Assembly: GCF_020438995.1 (NCBI RefSeq)
Contig: NZ_JAGQTN010000013.1
Coordinates: 1 to 37,039, forward strand
Direction: 5' to 3'
From: Gordonia sp. (in: high G+C Gram-positive bacteria)
GTDB taxonomy: Bacteria; Actinomycetota; Actinomycetes; Mycobacteriales; Mycobacteriaceae
Length of the DNA stretch: 37,039 nt
A program made the position numbers and the translations under genes. Below are positions 1-6,600 of the stretch, piece after piece. Below the pieces are notes generated by a model that was given only the letters and a program-made list of their open reading frames with translations, had not been told where the DNA came from and searched no databases. The stretch's first letter is position 1. Every line of letters starts with the position of its first letter.

Positions 1-131
1 ATGAGAACCTGCGTGCTGACGACCGCGTCTGCGGCGTGGCCGATCAGGACCTGCCGCGCAAGTTCCTGCTTTTCCGGGAAACGGTCATCGAACTGATAAG
101 CGAGGAGATTGGTGTCGAGAAAGACACTCAC
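1..131 (-). CDS. PIN-domain toxin (VapC-like), N-terminal part only
   Basis: The minus strand reads from a GTG at 131 into the window edge and gives 43 residues, beginning (M)SVFLDTNLLAYQFDD. The DTN-LLAY pattern with an early Asp is the first acidic active-site motif of PIN-domain ribonucleases. The start overlaps the antitoxin stop as GTGA (131-128), the usual translational coupling in vapBC operons. The protein runs off the window, so the other acidic motifs cannot be checked. The family cleaves RNA (often tRNA or rRNA) when freed from its antitoxin. The target here is unknown. Confidence 0.8.
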   Translation of the reverse strand, partial: MSVFLDTNLLAYQFDDRFPEKQELARQVLIGHAADAVVSTQVL

Positions 132-382
132 CGAGTGAGTCCCCTTTCGCCGTACAACTCCTCCCGGGTCCAGCCTCGCCCATCACTACTGCCGCTCAGC
201 TCTCGGGAAAGCGCCACGAATCGCAACGCCGCCTCCTGCCGCCTCGCGATCTCGGCATCCGCATCCGCATATTCAAGAAGTCGCTGTGCAAGGTACTGGT
301 TGACCGACTCACCGCGCTCGATCGCCCGGATCCGAGCGCGTTTGAGCACCGCATCGTCAACGGTGATGGTCAGGTTCGCCAT
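128..382 (-). CDS. RHH-type VapB-like antitoxin
   Basis: This 84-residue protein begins MANLTITVDDAVLKRARIRA. A short basic beta strand followed by two helices (residues 3-38) is typical of ribbon-helix-helix antitoxins. The C-terminal part, rich in Glu and Arg with a WTREELYGER segment, would bind and neutralise the toxin. The next gene on the same strand is a PIN protein overlapping by 4 nt. The ATG at 382 was chosen because the RHH fold starts immediately after it; an upstream extension would read through the palindromic operator at 390-414. The dimer presumably represses its own operon through that palindrome. Confidence 0.85.
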   Translation of the reverse strand: MANLTITVDDAVLKRARIRAIERGESVNQYLAQRLLEYADADAEIARRQEAALRFVALSRELSGSSDGRGWTREELYGERGLTR

Positions 383-389
383 CTGGTGA

Positions 390-414
390 GTGTAGCACCG
401 ATTCCGTGCTACAC
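390..414. promoter_or_regulatory. Inverted repeat upstream of the RHH antitoxin, candidate operator
   Basis: GTGTAGCA, a 9-nt spacer and TGCTACAC form perfect 8-bp arms, ending 8 nt upstream of the antitoxin start at 382. The location and symmetry fit autoregulation by an RHH antitoxin. The half-site TGTAG/CTACA recurs in the palindrome before the neighbouring Phd antitoxin. Confidence 0.6.
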
Positions 415-496
415 GAGTACCTTTCCGGCGAACCGAGTCAGGCCTAGTGATCTGCTGAGAGGAAGGGTTCAGGAATCGGGATCGGCAGGGCAGTAT

Positions 497-514
497 TGTA
501 GAAACGTTGCTACA
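497..514. promoter_or_regulatory. Palindrome upstream of the Phd antitoxin, candidate operator
   Basis: TGTAGAAACGTTGCTACA is an 18-bp palindrome with one mismatched pair. It lies just before the ribosome binding site GGAGGTGATCC of the Phd-type antitoxin (start 528). Phd/YefM antitoxins repress their own promoters through such palindromes. Confidence 0.6.
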
Positions 515-527
515 TCGGAGGTGATCC

Positions 528-764
528 GTGACGACTGTCAGTGCACGCGAGTTCAACCAGGATGTGAGCGGGGCCAAACGCGCCGCCGACGAGGGGCCTG
601 TCGTCATCACGGACCGCGGCGAGCCGGCGTACGTCCTGCTCTCCATCGCCGACTACGAGCAGATGCGTGACCGGCGGAGTCTGCTCGATGCGTTGCAGAT
701 GGACGACGATGTCGAGTTCGAGCCGGTCGTGTCGCGGACGCTCCCCCGGGCAGCCGACCTGTGA
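528..764 (+). CDS. Phd/YefM-type antitoxin
   Basis: This 78-residue protein has the Phd/YefM signature: (M)TTVSAREFNQDVSGAKRAA at the N-terminus, then VVITDRGEPAYVLLSIADYEQM (residues 25-46), the fold that dimerises and binds DNA. The remaining acidic, probably disordered tail (DALQMDDDVEFEPVV) is the toxin-binding part. The GTG start at 528 follows a strong GGAGG ribosome site about 7 nt upstream. Its stop overlaps the downstream PIN toxin start as GTGA. It should neutralise that toxin and repress the pair through the palindrome at 497-514. Confidence 0.92.
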   Translation: MTTVSAREFNQDVSGAKRAADEGPVVITDRGEPAYVLLSIADYEQMRDRRSLLDALQMDDDVEFEPVVSRTLPRAADL

Positions 765-1186
765 CCTATCTGCTCGACACCAACGTCGTCAGTGAACTGC
801 GCAAACGACCGGGACAAATAGACGAGAACGTCTCGACGTGGGGTGCCGCGTTGGCCGTGAACGAGCAGTTCCTCAGCTCGATCACGGTCTTCGAGATCGA
901 ACTCGGCATTCTCCGTATCGAACGCCGGGACGAACTCCAGGGAAAACTGCTACGCCGTTGGTTCGACGCCCGCGTGATCGGCGCATTCGAGAAGCGCACG
1001 CTTCCTGTCGATCGGGAGATCGCCCGTCGCGCAGCACTTCTGCACCTCCCCGACCCGCGACCGGAACGCGACGCGTATATCGCGGCAACCGCGCTCGTCC
1101 GCGGGCTCACCGTCGCCACGCGCAACGTCGATGATTTCGTGCCGATGGGTGTCGCCGTGGTCAACCCGTGGCTGCCAGCGCGATAA
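761..1186 (+). CDS. PIN-domain toxin (VapC-like)
   Basis: A 141-residue PIN ribonuclease, a normal length for VapC. The first acidic motif is YLLDTNVVSELRK (Asp near residue 6). FEIELGI carries the conserved Glu near residue 46. The DAYIAATALVRGLTVATRNVDDF segment (residues about 107-129) carries the C-terminal Asp residues that hold the metal ion. It is translationally coupled to the Phd antitoxin by a GTGA overlap at 761-764. A Phd-type antitoxin with a PIN toxin is a common pairing in Actinobacteria. In the remembered M. tuberculosis order, a vapBC pair (Rv0239/Rv0240) also lies beside the TetR-lpqI genes, but with a different strand arrangement. The RNA target is not predictable. Confidence 0.92.
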   Translation: MTYLLDTNVVSELRKRPGQIDENVSTWGAALAVNEQFLSSITVFEIELGILRIERRDELQGKLLRRWFDARVIGAFEKRTLPVDREIARRAALLHLPDPRPERDAYIAATALVRGLTVATRNVDDFVPMGVAVVNPWLPAR

Positions 1187-1188
1187 AT

Positions 1189-1225
1189 ATTGTGGTCAGT
1201 TCCGGAATCCGGGACCGACCGCAAT
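1189..1225. terminator. Bidirectional terminator hairpin between toxin and tetR
   Basis: Two 17-nt arms around an AAT loop pair with one mismatch and two G-U wobbles (ATTGTGGTC... against ...GACCGCAAT). The hairpin sits between the convergent toxin (stop 1186) and tetR (stop 1237). AT-rich sequence (TATTTATC) follows the stem on the minus strand, so it probably terminates tetR most strongly. Confidence 0.7.
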
Positions 1226-1236
1226 CTTTATGGGCC

Positions 1237-1848
1237 TCAGGCGGTGGCGCGATTGGTGCCGACGCCCTTGAGGCCACGCCAGACGATGCCGACGAGGAGG
1301 TCGGTGGCGGCGTCGAGGTCGACGTCGCCCTCGGCGATGCGGTCGGCGACGGCCTCGGTGGCGCCGACGATGGCCAGGGCGGTGAGTTCGAAGTCGAGAT
1401 CGCTGGCACCCTGGACGGTGGTGCCCGCCCGGATCAGCTCGGCGACCATCTCGGTGATCCGGCGGCGGCTGTCGGTGACCCGGGAGGTGAAGGCCGCGGT
1501 ACCGATCGCCACGCGGTACAGCACCCGCCACGACCGGCGGTTCTCGTGCACGTAGCGCAGGAACTCGCGTACCACGGTGTGGGCCTGTTCTCGCTGAGGG
1601 AGATTCGGGTTGAACCCGACGCTCATCGCCTCGATGAAGCGGCCGGATTCACGGCTCATGCAGGCGCCGAACAGCTCCTCCTTGGAGCCGTAGTACAAGT
1701 ACAGCATCGGTTTGGAGATCTCCGCCTCGGCGGCGATCGCATCCATCGAGGTGTCCCGGAAGCCGTGGTCGGCGAACACTCGCACCGCGGCGTCGAGCAT
1801 CTGCTGCTCACGCACCGCGCGGGGTAGTCGCTTGGTTCCGCCGACCAT
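1237..1848 (-). CDS. TetR-family transcriptional regulator
   Basis: A 203-residue regulator. Residues about 12-60 are a TetR DNA-binding domain (MLDAAVRVFADHGFRDTSMDAIAAEAEISKPMLYLYYGSKEELF), with the classic helix-turn-helix ending in YLYYGSKEELF. The rest is the alpha-helical ligand and dimer domain. The ATG at 1848 was chosen over an ATG at 1854 because GAGG lies 7 nt before it. A longer reading to 1935 would cross the palindrome at 1907-1922, which is better read as the operator. It lies downstream of the lpqI-like gene on the same strand, as I recall for Rv0237-Rv0238. The ligand is unknown. Confidence 0.93.
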   Translation of the reverse strand: MVGGTKRLPRAVREQQMLDAAVRVFADHGFRDTSMDAIAAEAEISKPMLYLYYGSKEELFGACMSRESGRFIEAMSVGFNPNLPQREQAHTVVREFLRYVHENRRSWRVLYRVAIGTAAFTSRVTDSRRRITEMVAELIRAGTTVQGASDLDFELTALAIVGATEAVADRIAEGDVDLDAATDLLVGIVWRGLKGVGTNRATA

Positions 1849-1906
1849 TGTCATGCCTCGATTCGTGGTTACGCGGGGCAGCGAAACGCCACCCACACCA
1901 CCCCAA

Positions 1907-1922
1907 CTTACCAGTCGGTAAG
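1907..1922. promoter_or_regulatory. TetR-type operator candidate
   Basis: CTTACC-AGTC-GGTAAG is a perfect palindrome with 6-bp arms, 58 nt upstream of tetR in the gap after the lpqI-like gene. TTACC-N4-GGTAA is a typical TetR-family operator form, so autoregulation is likely. Confidence 0.7.
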
Positions 1923-1947
1923 ATACGGTGGCCAACCGTAGCGCGAA

Positions 1948-3180
1948 TCAGCAGGTCACGATGCCCTTCGCCCGCAGCACCCGAACCACCTTCTTATCGA
2001 CCGCGGACTGGCTGATCCGCCCGTCCCGCACGGCGGCCTCAAGCGCGTCGAGCACCGCCGGCACCTGATCGGTCGTGGTCCACAGCGCCACATCGACACC
2101 CGCCCGGATCGACAGGACCGCCGCCTGTGTGATCGGGTACTTGGAGCTGATCGCGGCCATCGACCCGAGATCGTCGGAGAAGATCACCCCGTTGAACGCC
2201 GGCCCGTTGTAGCCCTTGCCGGTCCGCAGCATCCGGATCGCCTTCGCGTCGAGGCTGGCCGGCATATCCGGCGACGTCAGCCCCGGCACGATGAGGTGAC
2301 CGACCATCGCCGCGGCCGGGCCCGGATTGGCCAGTAGCCGGCGGAACGGGACCAGGTCGTTGTTCTGCAGCGACGCCAGCGGCGGAGTCTGCACCACCCC
2401 GAGATGCGAGTCACCCGAACCATGCCCGTGGCCGGGGAAATGCTTGTACACCGGGATGATCCCGGCATCGGCCAGCCCGCGGGCGAACGCACCGCCGAAT
2501 CGGGTGACCACATTCGGGTCGTTGCTGAACGAGCGGTCGCCGATCACCTCGTCGTCGGACTCGTTGCTGACGTCGATCGATGGCGCGAAATCGACGGTCA
2601 CGCCTAGGCGCTTCATCTCCCGGCCCATCTTTGCCGCGATCGCCCGCACCTGCGCGGGCGTCGAGGTCCGCGCCAGTTGCCGTGCCGACAGCGCGTCGAT
2701 ACCCAGCCCCGACAGCCGCGATACCCGGCCGCCCTCCTGGTCGACGGACACCATCAGCGGGATCTTCGCACCCCGGGAGATGCTTGCCGCGGCACCGCTG
2801 GTCAGGATCGACTTGTCGGTCCAGCTGCCGATGAAGATGCCGCCGATCTGCTCCGAGTTCACCACCTGCCGCGCGTCGTCGGTGCCGGTGACACCCACCA
2901 TGATCAACTGCGCCAGCTTCTGCCGCTGCGTCATGTTCTTGAGCGTCGTGGCGCCGCACCGGTTGGTCAGCGTGGTCAGCGAAGGCGTGGCGGAACCGCT
3001 CGGCAGTTGAACTGACGACGACGCCGCGGACGTCCGGGTGGCGGTAGCCTGCGACGAACCGGCGACCGTGGCGCCCTCGTCACCGCATCCGGCGGTCAGC
3101 CCCGCGCTCAGCGCGATGATGGATGCGAGAGCGGCGGCCCGGACCGCGCCGGCAGGTGAACGAGTCGTCAGAAAACGCAT
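1948..3180 (-). CDS. lpqI: Glycoside hydrolase family 3 lipoprotein, beta-N-acetylglucosaminidase (LpqI/NagZ-like)
   Basis: A 410-residue secreted lipoprotein. The N-terminus is basic, then hydrophobic, ending in a lipobox at LTAGC (Cys near residue 32). A Ser/Thr-rich linker follows, then a GH3 catalytic domain. Visible motifs are SVDQEGGRVSRL (substrate loop) and KHFPGHGHGSGDSHLG, the NagZ signature with the conserved His-Asp pair. IFSDDLGSMAAI carries the expected nucleophile Asp. The family removes N-acetylglucosamine from peptidoglycan fragments; the lipobox places it on the outer face of the membrane, in cell-wall recycling. Neighbours (tetR, a DUF2613 protein, aftD) match the remembered Rv0236c-Rv0238 order. 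The ATG at 3180 is preceded by GGCGGGT. Confidence 0.93.
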   Translation of the reverse strand: MRFLTTRSPAGAVRAAALASIIALSAGLTAGCGDEGATVAGSSQATATRTSAASSSVQLPSGSATPSLTTLTNRCGATTLKNMTQRQKLAQLIMVGVTGTDDARQVVNSEQIGGIFIGSWTDKSILTSGAAASISRGAKIPLMVSVDQEGGRVSRLSGLGIDALSARQLARTSTPAQVRAIAAKMGREMKRLGVTVDFAPSIDVSNESDDEVIGDRSFSNDPNVVTRFGGAFARGLADAGIIPVYKHFPGHGHGSGDSHLGVVQTPPLASLQNNDLVPFRRLLANPGPAAAMVGHLIVPGLTSPDMPASLDAKAIRMLRTGKGYNGPAFNGVIFSDDLGSMAAISSKYPITQAAVLSIRAGVDVALWTTTDQVPAVLDALEAAVRDGRISQSAVDKKVVRVLRAKGIVTC

Positions 3181-3376
3181 ACCCGCCAGTCTGTCATGTC
3201 CGGCCGGTCATGCACATCGACGAACACCGACCACACCCACCGACCTGGTGTTTTCATAACCTGCGGCCGTGGAGGCCACCGAGTGCCACCGATCGCGCGT
3301 GGTGGATCGACCACAGAGACGCCGATACACGCGTGCCGCTGCTGACACCAGGTGCGCTCTGGTAAGTTCACATGCC

Positions 3377-3571
3377 ATGGAGAACCGTCTTGTCACCGGT
3401 GGCGTCGCCGCTGTCGCGGGTATTGTCATCGGACTCGGCGCTGTGCTCCTCGGGGGCGTCGTGGCCACCGAGACCAAGCCGGCCACCGACCTGAACAGCA
3501 TCTCCCCCGAGGACGGCTTCGTTCAGGGTGCGGTCGAGTACGGCTCCCGTTCCGCCGCCGAAGCGGACTGA
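3377..3571 (+). CDS. Small DUF2613-type secreted or membrane protein
   Basis: This 64-residue protein starts MENRLVTGGVAAVAGIVIGL, a single hydrophobic segment (residues about 7-30) that may be a signal anchor. A short polar tail follows, ending EYGSRSAAEAD. Size, composition and position between the lpqI-like gene and aftD match the remembered small secreted protein Rv0236A (DUF2613). The function is unknown. ATG 3377 was chosen because the hydrophobic segment follows directly; upstream in-frame sequence is not protein-like. It is encoded 65 bp ahead of aftD on the same strand and is probably co-transcribed with it. Confidence 0.75.
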   Translation: MENRLVTGGVAAVAGIVIGLGAVLLGGVVATETKPATDLNSISPEDGFVQGAVEYGSRSAAEAD

Positions 3572-3636
3572 TCTCTCCTTCATGCTCCCCAACGCCGGTT
3601 GGGGTGTGCCCGCGGCCGGTTGAGAACCGTGACCTG

Positions 3637-6600
3637 ATGTCGGCGCGCGGTGTGGTCATCGCCGCGCTATGTGCGCTGATCGTCTCGTTCGCGCAGTCCC
3701 CCGGCCGGATCTCGGCCGACACCAAACTCGACCTCACCGCCAATCCGCTCGGTTTCCTCGGCCGGGCCACCCACCTGTGGTCGCCAGAGGCGCCGATGGG
3801 GCAGGTCCAGAACCAGGCATACGGCTACTTCTTCCCGCACGGCGCGTTCTTCGCCGCGGGCGACCTCGCACACATACCGCCGTGGATCACCCAGCGTCTG
3901 TGGTGGGCGGTGCTGCTGACAGTCGGGTTCGTCGGGATCGTGCGGCTGGCCGAGGCACTGCGTGCGGGGTCGCCGGCGTCACGGATCGTCGCGGCGACGG
4001 TATTCGTGCTCAGTCCGCGGGTACTCACCACACTCGGGTCGATCTCGTCGGAGACGTTGCCGATGATGCTGGCGCCATGGGTGCTCATCCCGGTGATCCG
4101 GGCGCTCGATCGCGGTGACGAACCGCTGTGGCGGCAGGGGTTCCTGTCGGCTGCGGCGGTCGCGCTGATGGGGGCGGTGAACGCGGTCGCGACCGTCGCG
4201 GCGCTGGGCGTCGCACTGCTGTGGTGGTTGCTGACGGTCCGCCGGGCTGGTATGCGCGCCGTGTGGTTCGCCCTCTGGTGGGTATTGGGGCTGGTGCTGG
4301 CGTGCGCCTGGTGGATCCTGCCGCTGCTGATGATGTCGCAGGTCAGCCCCCCGTTCCTGGATTTCATCGAGTCCTCGCGCACGACGACGCAATGGTCGTC
4401 GCTGACCGAGGTGCTGCGCGGGACGAGCGCGTGGACGCCGTTCGTGTCGCCGGAGCGGGTGGCGGGGGCGGTGCTGGTGACACAGCCCGCGGCGGTCCTG
4501 GCGACCGGGGTGCTCGTCGCGGCGGGTCTGGCCGGGCTGACTATGCGCGCGATGCCCGGCCGCGGCAGACTCGTCACGATCCTGCTCACGGGACTGCTGG
4601 TGATGTGCGTCGGCTACGCGGGGGCGCTCGGCTCGCCCATCGCCGAATCCGTGCGCGAGTTTCTCGACGGTGCGGGCGCACCGCTGCGCAACATCCACAA
4701 GTTCGAGCCGTTCGTCCGGATTCCGGTGGTACTGGGCATCGCGCATCTGCTGGCGCGGGTGCCGTTGAGCGATCCGCGGGCATTCCTGCGGCCGACGATG
4801 TCGCGCGGGTCGGCAGCCGCCCTCGCATTGGCCGTTGCCGTCGTCGGGTCGGGGTCGTTGATGTGGACGGGGCAGCTCGCGCCCGTCGGCACCTATCGGT
4901 CGATGCCGTCGTACTGGACGCAGGCCGCAGACTGGCTTGAGCAACACAGCGCACCACCCGGGAGGCCGGCCCTGCGGTCGCTGGTGGTGCCGGGCGCGCC
5001 GTTCGCCGACCAGTTGTGGGGGCTGACCCGCGACGAGCCGCTGCAGGCGCTGTCGGACACGCCGTGGGCGGTGCGCGATGCGATCCCGCTGGTCCCGCCC
5101 GGCGCGATCCGGGCGATGGATTCGGTGCAGCGGCAGATCGCGTCCGGACGCGGCTCACCCGGACTCGCGGCGACCCTCGCCGGCCAGGGCATAGGATTCG
5201 TCGTCCTGCGGGCCGACCTCAACCCGGACACCTCGCGCTCGGCGCGGCCACTGGTCGCCCAGCAGGCGCTCGACGATTCGCCTGGGTTGTCGGTCGCTGC
5301 CCGGTTCGGGCCGCTGGTCGGCCCGGCCACCGTCGAGGGAGTGGTCCGCGACAACGGACTGCGGCCCGCCCTGCCCGCGATCACCGTCTACGCCGTCGCC
5401 GATGCGGCCCGGTCCGGCGGTACAGGTCCCGTGCTCGTCGACGCCGCGTCCGTACCGCGGGTTTCGGGTGGCCCGGAAGCCCTCGCCGCACTCAACGCAC
5501 AGCGGGTGCGGGCGGGGCTTCCCGCGCTCGGGCCGGCCGTTCTGGATGCCGACGCACAGCGTTTCGACGCCGAACACCCGCGGGAGCCGCTGCCGTCCGC
5601 CCCGAGGATCATCACCGACACACCCACCGACCGGGAGATCGACTTCGGCAGGGTCGACGACCACAGTTCGGCGATCCGAACCGCCGACGACCCTCGTCGC
5701 ACCCAGAATGCGTCCGCCGACTACCCCGCCTGGGACGGCATAGACGCCGACGATCTGGTGCGTGCGCAATGGCTGCTCGACAACCGGCCCGGACAGGTCA
5801 GGGTGTCCAGTTCGGGTTCGGCGGCCGACGCGACACAGCCGGGGCAGACCTCACCGACCAACTCGACGGCCGCGGCGTTCGACGGAAAGCCCGGAACCGC
5901 CTGGGTGTCGGGCGGTTTGGCGGCAGCGGCCGGAAAGTGGTTGCGGCTGAGCTTCACCCGGCCACGCACCGGCCTGTCGCTGACGCTGACCACGGCGCGG
6001 GCAATCGGACCCGACGTTGACACCGTCGTCGTTACCACGAACACCGGAAGTTCTGTTGCCCAAGGTATTTCACCGGGAAAACCGTTCACGGTGACCCTTC
6101 CGGGCGGATCCACCTCGTGGATCGAGATCCGGGCCTCGCACACCGCTACCGGCAAGGCCGGCAACCAGTTCGCGATCGCCGAGGTCGCACTCACCGATCT
6201 GTCGACGGGGACACCATTGTCTATCCGGCAGCGGGTCACACTGCCCGAATTGCGGAAAGGACCGGACGTCGCACAGTGGGTTCTGACGCAGGAACTCACC
6301 GGACGATCGGCGTGTGTGCGGGACACCAGTTCGAGCGATGAATTATTCAGGTGCGCTTCCGGTTTGAGTCTGCCACCGGAGACCCGGGGGGTATTCACCC
6401 GCGCCCTGTCAGTGCCGTCGGACACGGCCGTCTCACCGGCCGTCACCCTCATGCCCACCCCCGGCGACGGTTTGCGTGCACTCCTGCACGAACCCGGATC
6501 CGTTGTCGCAGACGGACCGTCGGACGTCACCGACCCACGTGGCACCGCGCAAGCCGCCGTCGACGGCGATCCGGCGACCGTGTGGACCGCGCCCGAGGAC

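Noticed and set aside
3348-3364. ACCAG-GTGCGCT-CTGGT inverted repeat before the DUF2613 gene
   Set aside because: Short 5-bp arms in GC-rich DNA, easily found by chance, with no supporting promoter boxes.
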